Shown in pieces: positions 16,707 through 25,431 of a DNA stretch of 64,000 bases; within the stretch, counting starts at the first letter, position 1, and every line of letters begins with the position of its first letter. Under the pieces are notes generated by a model that had not been told where the DNA came from, did not search any database, and saw nothing but the letters and a program-made list of their open reading frames with translations. The DNA comes from Flavobacterium soyangense (GTDB taxonomy: Bacteria; Bacteroidota; Bacteroidia; Flavobacteriales; Flavobacteriaceae): the NCBI RefSeq assembly GCF_015277675.1, contig NZ_JADHEC010000019.1:1-64000 (forward strand), read 5' to 3'. A program made the translations under genes and the position numbers.

Positions 16707-17735
16707 TTAACTCTTCTTTAAACTTGATTCTCTTACTATAACACTTGTATTCAGTTCAATTGTTCTAGGTTTAAATTCCTTTCCTTCTTTTCGACAAATT
16801 ATTTCTTCAAGTAATAAATTAAAAGCTGTAGCACCCATTTCATAACTCGGCTGGTCAACTGTACTTAACTTTGGTTTGATAACTTGGGACATAAACCAAT
16901 TGCTAAAGCCAACAAGTGCAATTTGACCTGGTACGGCAATATTATTTTCATTTAAATAGGACAAAACACCTACAGCCACTAAATCTGTGACCGCAAAAAT
17001 TCCATCAACATCAGGATGATCATTTACAATTTGTTTTGCAAATTCTAACCCTTCATCAAAAGTTACACTTTGGCAAGTATAAACTAATTTAGAATCGAAA
17101 GGTATTCCGTTTTTATCAAGTGTTTTTTTATATCCGAGAAAACGATCAATTGCATTTTGTGGATTCTCAGGACCTCTGATATGGGCAATTTTTTTACACC
17201 CAATATTTATCAAATGTTGCACAGCTTCAGAGGAAGCCTTTTGATCATTGATAATCACTTTTGAGCTTGGTATTAACTTTGATATTTTATCAAACTGAAC
17301 AAAAGGTATGCCATTAGAAATTATATTTTTAAAATGATTTTCATAATTTGATTCATTAGACAAAGACATTAAAATCCCATCAACACGTTTGTTTAACAAA
17401 AGATTTACCTGCTTTTTTTCAAGTTCCAATGATTCGTTTGATTGAAGAATTATAACCATGTATCCATTTTTATCAGCCTCCTCAATAACACCTTGAATGA
17501 TATTTGAAAAAAAATGATGCACTACTTCTGGAATTATCAATCCAATAGTTTTAGATTCTTTAGTTCTAAGGTTTACTGCAAAACTATTGGGAGTAAAATT
17601 AAGCTGTTCAGCCAAATCCATTACCGCTTTTTTGGTTTTGGGACTTACATCTTTATAATTTTTTAAAGCTTTAGAAACAGTCGTAATAGAAATACCTAAA
17701 GTAGCAGCAATTTCTTTAAGAGTGGTTGTTTTCAT
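16707..17735 (-). CDS. LacI-family transcriptional regulator (B)
   Basis: A protein of 342 residues and a paralogue of the regulator at 12390-13415. The helix-turn-helix is TLKEIAATLGISITTVSKALK (about 5-25), the hinge is FTPNSFAVNLR (about 48-58, Leu lever present), and the sugar-binding sensor domain runs from about 62 to the end. The recognition helices of the two proteins (STVSKAL and TTVSKAL) are nearly alike, so they may read the same operator. It is the regulator gene closest to the sugar cluster, about 3 kb from the first GH13 gene. Only a half operator (GTTTTCG near 17848) is found upstream. Confidence 0.92.
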   Translation of the reverse strand: MKTTTLKEIAATLGISITTVSKALKNYKDVSPKTKKAVMDLAEQLNFTPNSFAVNLRTKESKTIGLIIPEVVHHFFSNIIQGVIEEADKNGYMVIILQSNESLELEKKQVNLLLNKRVDGILMSLSNESNYENHFKNIISNGIPFVQFDKISKLIPSSKVIINDQKASSEAVQHLINIGCKKIAHIRGPENPQNAIDRFLGYKKTLDKNGIPFDSKLVYTCQSVTFDEGLEFAKQIVNDHPDVDGIFAVTDLVAVGVLSYLNENNIAVPGQIALVGFSNWFMSQVIKPKLSTVDQPSYEMGATAFNLLLEEIICRKEGKEFKPRTIELNTSVIVRESSLKKS

Positions 17736-18253
17736 TAGAATCTAAATAATAGAGCGAATTATTTTTTCCGAAAGTATAGATTTAAATTTAATATCAATCT
17801 TTTTTTTATAAAATTTATGAATAAATATGTTCAAAATAAATTTTTTTGTTTTCGTTTCTTTTAAGTTTTTATGATTAAAAAGTATCTAAACTTTTTTTCG
17901 AGAGAATTAGAAATATCTCTTTCAAAAAAATCTTAGATTTTATCTTAAAAATTAGTCGTTTATAACAATTAATTTTATTTTAAAAGCATTAAGCAAACTA
18001 AGATATAGATATTTTATAGCAATTGTTAAAAAATTGCATTTTGACACAAGAAAATAATTAAATAAAATCAATAACGTTAGAAGAAAAAATATTTTCCTCT
18101 AACGTTATTGATTTTTGAAAATTTGCAATGTAAATAACTCTTAAAATATGACCAAATAAGAAATATATAACTGTCACTAAAAAACAAACGCACCTTATTT
18201 ATGTTAGCCGTTATTATTTAGTGACAGTTTTGTTAAGTCTTATATTTTAATCA
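17736..18253. other. 518-bp gap with three hairpins
   Basis: No convincing gene. Three inverted repeats lie in a row: GCAATT/AATTGC (18019-18037), a perfect 18-bp stem (18064-18081 with 18099-18116), and a 13-bp stem with a 35-nt loop (18169-18181 with 18217-18229). The last one could end the DoxX transcript; the 18-bp stem has T-rich sequence on its right side and could end a plus-strand RNA. An untranslated RNA is possible. Confidence 0.45.
18064..18116. terminator. perfect 18-bp hairpin in a gene-free region
   Basis: Left arm 18064-18081, loop of about 17 nt, right arm 18099-18116 ending in TTTTT. It has the form of a plus-strand terminator, yet no plus-strand gene precedes it. The nearest genes on both sides are on the minus strand. 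Confidence 0.6.
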
Positions 18254-18715
18254 TTACACAGGAGCCTGATTCAGTTCATTATAGTATTTTTTATTGTGTT
18301 TTCCTGCAATCACGAGAGCTCCAGAAATTAACACAAGGTTTTTTATGATATATTGCCCCACCAAAGTTGGACAATAAGGAAAAACATCAAAACAAACAGT
18401 TTGAACAATAAATACAGGAAAAAAGGTCACACCCATGTGTAACAGAAGTAAAACTATGGCAATAGGAACTAACCTTTTGAAAAGCAATCCCAATCCAATA
18501 ATAACTTCACAAATTCCAAGAATGGGAATAAATATTTCAGGCCTAAACCAATAAACTGTTTTTTCGACCAATTCCCCTGCAGGACTCATTCCGAAAACTT
18601 TTAGAGCACCAAACCAAATATAGACAATGGAAAGAGAAATTCGCAAAATTAAAATGCTATGTTTTTCTATTGAGTCACTAAAATTAAAATATAAAGTATT
18701 GAATGTTTTTATCAT
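18254..18715 (-). CDS. DoxX-like small integral membrane protein
   Basis: A protein of 153 residues with four predicted membrane helices (about 22-42, 62-80, 83-103, 122-142) and the DoxX/DUF417-type pattern of a conserved FGALKVFG after helix one and GICEVIIGLGLLF in helix two. DoxX-like proteins are found in quinone, thiosulfate and thiol-stress settings, but the family is functionally mixed. Its start lies 17 bp after the barrel-protein gene in the same direction, so both are probably in one operon. Cys residues in the third and fourth loops (VQTVCFDVFPYC) may form a disulfide. Confidence 0.6.
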   Translation of the reverse strand: MIKTFNTLYFNFSDSIEKHSILILRISLSIVYIWFGALKVFGMSPAGELVEKTVYWFRPEIFIPILGICEVIIGLGLLFKRLVPIAIVLLLLHMGVTFFPVFIVQTVCFDVFPYCPTLVGQYIIKNLVLISGALVIAGKHNKKYYNELNQAPV

Positions 18716-18732
18716 ACTAAATGTATTTATGA

Positions 18733-19968
18733 TTAATGACTAGTTTTTGGAGCGTTAAAAACAGGTATATTCATTTTTTTATGATGGCTAAAACGATATG
18801 TATAACCAAAGTTAATGGAGTAGTCGGCAAAAGCGGCATCCCCTTGCACATGTACAAATTGGCTTGGATCAGTGATTGTTGAGTTGTGCAGATTTTGTTC
18901 CGCAATATCGGCAGCACTTTGAATCCTATTTCTAATAAAATTATAAGGAATAAATAAAGTAAATCCATGTTTACCAACATGATACGAAACTCCAGATTCA
19001 ATGGCAACAACATAACCAGGTCGACGATAAGCAACTTGTCCTCCAAAAACGTCATAGGCAGGAATTCCTTCAAATCGTCCTGCTAAGGAAAAAGTCAGAT
19101 TGTTCTTCTTATCAACAGCAGCCATAAAACCTGCACGAGCGAAAAATTGATCGGGTGATGCATAAATGTTGTATCCTTCTAATCCGGGTTTAGGAGCAGA
19201 CTTGAAAGCACCATTAGATTCTTTAGGATTGAACAAATAATAACCGTTCGCAAAACCATAGAGTCTTCTGTATATTTTTTGAAATCCCTGTAATTCAACA
19301 GTAAAACCAACTCCTCCATCACCCGGTTGAATGGCTTGATCTACAATGACATCTTTAAAAGTGCCATTAGTTTGGGGTGAATTATATGTTGCATCGTGTT
19401 TTCCGGTATTTAATTTAACACCTAGTCCTAACAGCACATTCCCATCATGGGCTTTTTTAGGATCCATCAACCAATAATTTACGCTCAATCTTGCATCAGC
19501 AATTCCCCTTGCGTAAATACTGTATCTGTAGGTATTAACTATTGGAGAAATTTGTTTTAAAACCTGAGATCTTTCGTTATTGACATACGGCAAGGTCACA
19601 TTAAATTGAATGCGATCTGTAAGACCATAGGAAAAATTTAAATCAACTGCATGAGAATAAATGTTAACCGCATTTCCGCGTTCAACACCATTTGCATCAA
19701 AACCTCCGCCTGTTGTTTGACGTTGTGGCTGTTCTGTTGTTCCAATAAAATGTCTCCAAGAATGAAAATAGCGATAATTCAAGCCCACTTGAATATCTCC
19801 TTTGTTCAAGTTATAGGAATCGGCGGAGCACATACTCAGCCCCCCCATTTGTCTTACGGCAACACACCCTTGGGCAGCAGATTTTTCAGTTTGAAAAGTT
19901 AATAAAAGAAATAAAATAAAAGTTAATAGATGTATAGTTGAGTTAGATTGTATGTTTTGATTTTTCAT
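18733..19968 (-). CDS. outer-membrane beta-barrel protein of unknown role
   Basis: A protein of 411 residues. A signal peptide (about 13-33, ending in SAAQ) is followed by a mature start GCVAVRQMGGLSMC with two Cys. The rest is alternating hydrophobic/polar strands such as GDIQVGLNYRYFHS, HAVDLNFSYGLTDRIQFNVTLPYV and NVLLGLGVKLNTGKHD. This is the pattern of a barrel of 12-16 strands, similar to the MetA-pathway phenol-degradation (transporter-like) barrels. It ends in YSINFGYTYRF, an aromatic end strand, plus about 15 residues. It probably exports or imports a small molecule. It forms an operon with the DoxX-like gene. The substrate is unknown. Confidence 0.6.
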   Translation of the reverse strand: MKNQNIQSNSTIHLLTFILFLLLTFQTEKSAAQGCVAVRQMGGLSMCSADSYNLNKGDIQVGLNYRYFHSWRHFIGTTEQPQRQTTGGGFDANGVERGNAVNIYSHAVDLNFSYGLTDRIQFNVTLPYVNNERSQVLKQISPIVNTYRYSIYARGIADARLSVNYWLMDPKKAHDGNVLLGLGVKLNTGKHDATYNSPQTNGTFKDVIVDQAIQPGDGGVGFTVELQGFQKIYRRLYGFANGYYLFNPKESNGAFKSAPKPGLEGYNIYASPDQFFARAGFMAAVDKKNNLTFSLAGRFEGIPAYDVFGGQVAYRRPGYVVAIESGVSYHVGKHGFTLFIPYNFIRNRIQSAADIAEQNLHNSTITDPSQFVHVQGDAAFADYSINFGYTYRFSHHKKMNIPVFNAPKTSH

Positions 19969-20302
19969 GTTTTATATTTTTTTTAATGCATTATTTAGAA
20001 TGTTATACTGCGCCATAAGTAGTAGCTCTATTTACAGAAAAATCACTCACTGCTTTAACCAATGCTTTTGAAGAAATTAAATATTAAAGAAATACTGTGC
20101 TGCCATCAGTAGGCAGATTATATATATTTCTTTCAATTAATAAAACTTTGATTAGTCATTAATCATCGCAAAAATTCAAATGAATAACTGCACTGTATTT
20201 TTAAATACAATTATTTAAATAATAGAAAACAAATAAATGATCCTAATAAGCATATGGCTTTTTAAGACAATTATCGTTTTCTAATTTTTAAAATAAATAA
20301 AG
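19969..20302. other. 334-bp region upstream of the barrel-protein gene
   Basis: No gene seen. It contains a CTGCC/GGCAG hairpin (20100-20116), a TGATTA/TAATCA dyad (20149-20165) that could bind a regulator, and a half site CGTTTTC near 20274. No consensus promoter was recognized. Confidence 0.4.
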
Positions 20303-20854
20303 CTAAACTAAGTCTGGTGGTGAATCGGCTAGAGATAAATAGCCTGAATTAAGAATTCCTTGTGGATGAAAATCAAATTTTAAAGTGTATTCTTTTGATT
20401 TATAGTCAAAGACAAAAGTACTTGAATTGTGTTGAACATAATTTTTTATAACCGATTTAAAAAATTTTTCAATTGGTTTCTTACTTAAAGGAGCATTTTC
20501 AAATGAATCGTTATCCACTAATTTTTTTAGATTTATATCAGTGGCGGATTGCTGTTTGATAGGCAAATAATACAAACTAATAATATTATCTTGAATTTTT
20601 CTTTTAAAAATGTGATAGACTTTATTATTAATGCTCATATTCTCATTAACATATTCCATCTCGGTATCTTCAGCAAAAGAATATAAAGTTGCATTTAATT
20701 TTATTACTTTAAATTCAGAATCAGGAATATTCTGCATCGCAACTACCCATGAATGCTCTTTTTCAAGAGAAAACAATAAATGAACCCCAATAACATTATA
20801 TAAAAATGTTGTGGTCAATATTAAGAGTAATAATGTAGATGCCTTTCTTTTCAT
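20303..20854 (-). CDS. hypothetical protein with N-terminal signal/anchor
   Basis: A protein of 183 residues I do not recognize. An N-terminal hydrophobic helix (about 7-30) is followed by a soluble domain of mixed alpha/beta make-up with no clear motif, ending in SPPDLV. It has no Cys, so it is not a lipoprotein. It starts 45 bp after the first GH13 gene in the same direction and could be the last gene of that operon, or belong with the barrel/DoxX genes that follow 334 bp later. Its length and the intact frame support a real gene. Confidence 0.55.
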   Translation of the reverse strand: MKRKASTLLLLILTTTFLYNVIGVHLLFSLEKEHSWVVAMQNIPDSEFKVIKLNATLYSFAEDTEMEYVNENMSINNKVYHIFKRKIQDNIISLYYLPIKQQSATDINLKKLVDNDSFENAPLSKKPIEKFFKSVIKNYVQHNSSTFVFDYKSKEYTLKFDFHPQGILNSGYLSLADSPPDLV

Positions 20855-20899
20855 AATTTATTATCTGACTCAGTAAATCGAATATTAAATGTTAATGAA

Positions 20900-22636
20900 T
20901 TAATTTATTTCAATAATTAAAGCTTCATAAGGGCGCAATATAGCATTTTTTATTGAATCCAAATAAATATAATTACTGTTTATTATTTTGTAATTTTTAG
21001 GGTCAATTCCTGTATTAACTGTCGCATTATCAGCCGAAAAATTTAACAAGACTAGTATTTTTTTACCTTCTAATTCTCTAGTAAATGCAAATACTTTTGG
21101 ATTCTCTCTATCTAAGAGCATATACTTTCCATAAATCAAAACAGGATTATTTTTACGCCATTTTACTAATTTTCTAAAATAATTCAATACTGAATTAGGG
21201 TCTTTCTCTTGAGATTCAGCATTAATTGTTACAAAATTTTGATTTACTTTCAACCAAGGCTTCCCTGTCGTAAAGCCTGAATTTACTGTAGAATTCCATT
21301 GAAAAGGTGTTCTGCTGTTTTCTCTTGAAGTTTGTTTTTGATCTTCTAAAAAAGCTGCTAAATCTCCTCCATTTTGTTTTAATCCCAAGTATCTATTTCG
21401 AGTATCCACATCTTGATAATCGTCTATGGAATTAAACTTTGCATTAGTCATTCCTAATTCATCGCCATTATAATAAAATGCAGTTCCTCTCATTGTAAGA
21501 ATAAAAGTTGTCAGCATTTTTGAAGATAATTCTCTAAATTCAGGAGTATCATTTCCAAATTTATTCACCATACGTGGTTGATCGTGATTAGCCAAAAATA
21601 TGGACAACCATCCTTTATCTTTGAATTCTTTATCATATCTGGAAAAAATATCTTTGTATTTTACAAGGCCAAAATCATTAAGGTGTTTTCCAACATCTAC
21701 ACTTTCAAAATGATAGGCAATATTTAATTCTTTTCGATCAGGATCTACGAATTTTAAAGCCGCTTTTGGTGAATCTCCGGCACCTTCAGCAACGGTTAAG
21801 ACATTAGGGTATTTACTCAAAACCTCACTGTTCATTTCTTGAATATACTCATGTAAATGAGGACCATTCCCGTAATACTTAACGATTTCCAATGGTTTGT
21901 TAATAATTTCTTTAGGCAATTCAGGAAAACTATCATCTTTAGAAATAAATTGAAAAGCATCCAATCTAAAACCATCAATTCCTTTATCAAGCCAAAACTT
22001 CATCATATCGTAAATTTCTTTGCGAAGTTCAGGATTGTTCCAGTTTAAGTCGGGTTGTTTTTCGGAAAAATAATGCAGATAATACGAATCTGTCATCGCA
22101 TCATATTTCCAGGCATTACTATTTACATCAAACCAGCTCCATCTATAGGGTGGTTTACCTTTTTCTGCGGGCCACCAATAATAATAATTCCTGTATTTAT
22201 TATCCCTTGATTTTCGACTTTCCTGAAACCAATTATTTTCATCTGAACTATGATTGACAACCAAGTCCATTATAAGTTTTATACCTCGCTCATGCATTCC
22301 CTTTAAAAGCAGATTGAAATCTTTCATCGTTCCGAAATCCTTCATAATTTCGCGATAATTGCTTATATCATAACCATTATCATCGTTTGGCGACTCATAA
22401 ACAGGATTCAACCAAACGGCATCAACCCCTAAACTTTTGATATAATCGAGTTTAGAAATAATTCCTTTCAAATCACCCACTCCATTACCGTCGCTATCCT
22501 TAAAACTTCTAGGATATATTTGATATATTACAGCTTCTTTCCACCATTTTTTGTCGGTTGAAGTTTTTGTTTCTTGGGATTGAGCGGTAATAGTCATTAA
22601 TAAAATTATTATGATTAGTGATTTAATTTTTTTCAT
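20900..22636 (-). CDS. exported GH13 alpha-glucosidase (oligo-1,6-glucosidase type), copy a
   Basis: A protein of 578 residues with a signal peptide (about 1-20, ending in TAQSQ). The GH13 barrel begins WWKEAVIYQIYPRSFKDSDG, includes a DSDGNGVGD calcium-type loop, and has the catalytic set Asp226 (GFRLDAF), Glu284 (VAEGAG) and Asp352 (ANHDQPR). The acid/base segment AEGAG differs from the usual EM motif. It is expected to hydrolyse terminal alpha-glucosides in the periplasm. It is the third gene of a minus-strand operon starting at 25110 and lies 3 bp from the VOC-ABM gene. A paralogue of the same operon is at 23323-25110. Confidence 0.9.
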   Translation of the reverse strand: MKKIKSLIIIILLMTITAQSQETKTSTDKKWWKEAVIYQIYPRSFKDSDGNGVGDLKGIISKLDYIKSLGVDAVWLNPVYESPNDDNGYDISNYREIMKDFGTMKDFNLLLKGMHERGIKLIMDLVVNHSSDENNWFQESRKSRDNKYRNYYYWWPAEKGKPPYRWSWFDVNSNAWKYDAMTDSYYLHYFSEKQPDLNWNNPELRKEIYDMMKFWLDKGIDGFRLDAFQFISKDDSFPELPKEIINKPLEIVKYYGNGPHLHEYIQEMNSEVLSKYPNVLTVAEGAGDSPKAALKFVDPDRKELNIAYHFESVDVGKHLNDFGLVKYKDIFSRYDKEFKDKGWLSIFLANHDQPRMVNKFGNDTPEFRELSSKMLTTFILTMRGTAFYYNGDELGMTNAKFNSIDDYQDVDTRNRYLGLKQNGGDLAAFLEDQKQTSRENSRTPFQWNSTVNSGFTTGKPWLKVNQNFVTINAESQEKDPNSVLNYFRKLVKWRKNNPVLIYGKYMLLDRENPKVFAFTRELEGKKILVLLNFSADNATVNTGIDPKNYKIINSNYIYLDSIKNAILRPYEALIIEIN

Positions 22637-22639
22637 ATA

Positions 22640-23317
22640 TTATTCAATTAGCTGTGTAACATATCCATTTTCGATTTCTACAACATTAAGATTCAGAAAA
22701 TCTTGAAGATGTTTAGAGCTTAAATGCTCTTTAAAAGCAGCTTCATTTTTAAAACATTCCCATATAATTATTTTTAAATTATCTTCTTTAGATTGATGAA
22801 TGTCGAATACTATATTTCCTTGTTCGTTATTAGTTGCAACTTTTAATTTCATTATCTCTGAAATGGCAAAACTGACATTATTATTATCAATAATATTTAA
22901 AATAGCTGTTGAATAAAATAATTTAGTTGTTTTAGGTTCGATCAAATCCCATAAATTCCCATATAAGTCTTCAAAAACCGCAACCTTTCCATAGACTTCA
23001 TTTTTGGGTTCCCGAATAATTTTGACATTATTACTAATTAGATTTTGATACTCTTTTGTAAAATTATTTGTATTTAAAAATAAAAATACACGACCACCAG
23101 TCTGGTTTCCAATACTATTTTCTTGGTCTTCATTTACAGCTTTAGCAAGTAAAAAAGAACATTCGGAAGAATTTGAAGGAGCGATTATAATCCAACGTTT
23201 TTCTTCGGATATTTTTGTGTCTTCAATTATTACAAAATTTAACTTTTGGGTATAATACAGTATTGCTTCATCATAGTCTTTAACAACAATTGCAATATGT
23301 TTTAATTTTAATGACAT
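22640..23317 (-). CDS. two-domain protein: VOC (glyoxalase-like) plus ABM (monooxygenase-like)
   Basis: A protein of 225 residues. Residues 1-128 are a VOC domain (start KLKHIAIVVKDYDEAILYY, end VFEDLYGNLWDLIEP with metal-type His and Glu). Residues 130-225 look like an ABM/YgiN domain (FDIHQSKEDNLKIIIWECF then HLSSKHLQDFL). Both are small ferredoxin-like folds that bind metal or small quinone-like substrates. The joined form in one chain, inside a sugar operon between two alpha-glucosidases (5 and 3 bp spacing), is unusual. No signal peptide, so it is cytoplasmic. The reaction is unknown; the domain assignment of the C-terminal half is from pattern only. Confidence 0.7.
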   Translation of the reverse strand: MSLKLKHIAIVVKDYDEAILYYTQKLNFVIIEDTKISEEKRWIIIAPSNSSECSFLLAKAVNEDQENSIGNQTGGRVFLFLNTNNFTKEYQNLISNNVKIIREPKNEVYGKVAVFEDLYGNLWDLIEPKTTKLFYSTAILNIIDNNNVSFAISEIMKLKVATNNEQGNIVFDIHQSKEDNLKIIIWECFKNEAAFKEHLSSKHLQDFLNLNVVEIENGYVTQLIE

Positions 23318-23322
23318 AAAAA

Positions 23323-25110
23323 TTATTCTAATTCCAAAACAACCGCTTCGTATGGCCTGAGTTCCAAACTTTTTGAAGCTATAGGATAATTGTTAATTAA
23401 TACTTTAGCATTTGCAGTGTTAATTCCTGTATTTGCAGTTGCTTTTTTAGAAGTAAAGTTTAACATAACCAATAGTTTCTTGCCCTCAAACTCTCTTGTA
23501 TAGGAATAAACATTTGGGTTTTCTTTGTCTAAAAGCGTGTATTTTCCGTAAATTAAAGCAAGATTTGATTTTCTTAATTTGGTCATTTTTCTGAAATAAT
23601 TCAAGTTAGAATTTGGATCCTTTTCTTGGGCGTCCGCATTCAAAAAAGCATGATTATCGTTGACTTTCAACCAAGGTGTTCCTGTTGAAAATCCAGCATT
23701 ATTAGATGCATCCCATTGAAAAGGAGTTCGTCCATTATCTCGTGCACCACCCGTCTTTTGGTTTTCAATAAATTGTCTCAAATCCCCGCCGGCAATTTTT
23801 ACTTTTTCGTATTCAGCAAATGTTTCGATGTCACGATAATCTTCAATTTTGTCGAATTTAGCGTTAATCATTCCAATCTCGTCCCCGTTATAATAATAAG
23901 GCGTGCCCCCCATAGTTAACAAAAATGTGGTCAGCATTTTAGAAGACAATGCTCTAAATTCTGGGGCATCGTTACCCCAACGCGAAGTCATTCTGGGTTG
24001 ATCGTGATTCCCTAAATAAATGGTTCCCCAACCTTTTTTTGCATAAACCGCATCCCATTCTGAATAGATTTTTTTGAATTCGACTAAACTCCAATTTGGA
24101 TCCATTTTTTTGAAATACCCAGGTAAATAACCTAAGCCGACACCATCAAAATGATAGCCCATATCCAATTCTTTTCTGTCTGGATCCACGAAATTTAGGG
24201 CGGTGTTTTTTGTCATTCCCGCTCCTTCGGCCAATGCCATACAATCATATTTGCTTAAAACTTCTTTATTCATTTCTTTCAAATAATCATGCAAATACGA
24301 ACCACTTGCCAGATACACATCCCATTTTCCATTATAGTTTTTATTCAATTCTTCTTGGGTAATTATCGGAAAAGTCGTGTCTTTTGCGATAAATGGAATC
24401 ACATCCATACGGAATCCATCAATCCCTTTTTTGAGCCACCAATTCATCATACTGAATATTTCTTGACGTAATTTTGGGTTTTCCCAATTCAAATCGGGCT
24501 GCTTGTAGCTGAAATAGTGTAAATAGTAAGAATCTGTTTGTTTGTCATATCTCCAACCGCTCCCGTCGGCTTCAAAATTTCCTGGACGAAAAGCTGGTTT
24601 TCCTTTTTCGGCAGGCCACCAGTGGTAGTAATCTCTGTATGGATTGTCTCGTGATTTTCTACTTTCCTGAAACCATTTATGCTCATCAGAACTGTGATTG
24701 ACAACCAAATCCATTACCAATTTCAGGCCTCTTTCATGCATACCTTTGAGCAATGCATCAAAATCTTCCATGGTTCCGAATTCCTTCATAATCGATTGAT
24801 AGTCCGAAATATCATATCCATTATCAGCATTTGGAGAACCATAAATTGGGTTCAGCCAGACCACGTCTATCCCTAAACTCTTGATATAATCCAGTTTAGA
24901 AATAATTCCTTTTAAATCGCCTACGCCATCACCATCTGTATCCTTGAAACTTCTTGGATAAATTTGATAAACAACAGCTTCTTTCCACCATTTTCTTTCA
25001 ATTTTGGGTTCTTTTTCAACCATTTTTTTCTGGGCAATCAGCAAACTAATATTTGTCATAATCATCAAAATAACAATAATAATTGTGGTTTTTGTTTTAT
25101 TAAATTTCAT
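23323..25110 (-). CDS. exported GH13 alpha-glucosidase, copy b
   Basis: A protein of 595 residues and a paralogue of the gene at 20900-22636. The signal peptide covers about 1-26 (ending LLIAQ). Catalytic residues are Asp236 (GFRMDVIPF), Glu295 (LAEGAG) and Asp370 (GNHDQPR), with the same calcium-type DTDGDGVGD loop. Compared with copy a it has an insertion of about 10 residues after the nucleophile region, which may change chain-length preference. It is first in the operon. The upstream region carries a perfect LacI-type operator (25229-25242) and a 15-mer at 25166-25180 shared with the GH32 promoter. Confidence 0.9.
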   Translation of the reverse strand: MKFNKTKTTIIIVILMIMTNISLLIAQKKMVEKEPKIERKWWKEAVVYQIYPRSFKDTDGDGVGDLKGIISKLDYIKSLGIDVVWLNPIYGSPNADNGYDISDYQSIMKEFGTMEDFDALLKGMHERGLKLVMDLVVNHSSDEHKWFQESRKSRDNPYRDYYHWWPAEKGKPAFRPGNFEADGSGWRYDKQTDSYYLHYFSYKQPDLNWENPKLRQEIFSMMNWWLKKGIDGFRMDVIPFIAKDTTFPIITQEELNKNYNGKWDVYLASGSYLHDYLKEMNKEVLSKYDCMALAEGAGMTKNTALNFVDPDRKELDMGYHFDGVGLGYLPGYFKKMDPNWSLVEFKKIYSEWDAVYAKKGWGTIYLGNHDQPRMTSRWGNDAPEFRALSSKMLTTFLLTMGGTPYYYNGDEIGMINAKFDKIEDYRDIETFAEYEKVKIAGGDLRQFIENQKTGGARDNGRTPFQWDASNNAGFSTGTPWLKVNDNHAFLNADAQEKDPNSNLNYFRKMTKLRKSNLALIYGKYTLLDKENPNVYSYTREFEGKKLLVMLNFTSKKATANTGINTANAKVLINNYPIASKSLELRPYEAVVLELE

Positions 25111-25165
25111 ATGCGTTTATTTATTGTGGTTTTATTGTTTTAATTTCTTGAGAAATGAATTGGTT

Positions 25166-25180
25166 ATAAAAATAGAATTC
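25166..25180 (-). promoter_or_regulatory. conserved promoter 15-mer of the GH13 operon
   Basis: ATAAAAATAGAATTC (plus strand) is identical to 29268-29282 ahead of the GH32 gene, and in both places lies exactly 49 bp from the start of the LacI-type operator. It probably marks the start-site region just downstream of the -7 box. Confidence 0.5.
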
Positions 25181-25228
25181 GTTTTCTAATATCTTGAATT
25201 TTTGATGTTGAAAAAGCTTTTGACGACA

Positions 25229-25242
25229 CGAAAACGTTTTCG
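25229..25242. promoter_or_regulatory. LacI-family operator CGAAAACGTTTTCG (GH13 operon)
   Basis: A perfect 14-bp palindrome centred on CG, about 120 bp upstream of the GH13b start. The same sequence occurs perfectly at 31875 and 45624. Confidence 0.75.
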
Positions 25243-25431
25243 ATTATCAATTATTAGACTTGTACAACAAATATTTTTTTTGAGATTTATAAATTTGGTT
25301 GGATAGTATTATAAAATAGAAACACAATTTAAAGACAAATTCAAAAACTTACATTCATAGAGCAGTCAATTTTTGTTAATTGATATTTTTGACAAAATTT
25401 CTCAAGCTTTAGAGGCTTAATTTTTTTAACC

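Larger units (their letters stand above)
25111..25431. other. promoter region of the GH13 operon and end of the PfkB operon
   Basis: 321 bp without a gene. Its left half holds the operator (25229-25242) and the shared 15-mer (25166-25180) that control the GH13 operon. The right half is the 3' end of the PfkB gene and contains only weak hairpins (for example around 25398-25422). Confidence 0.5.
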
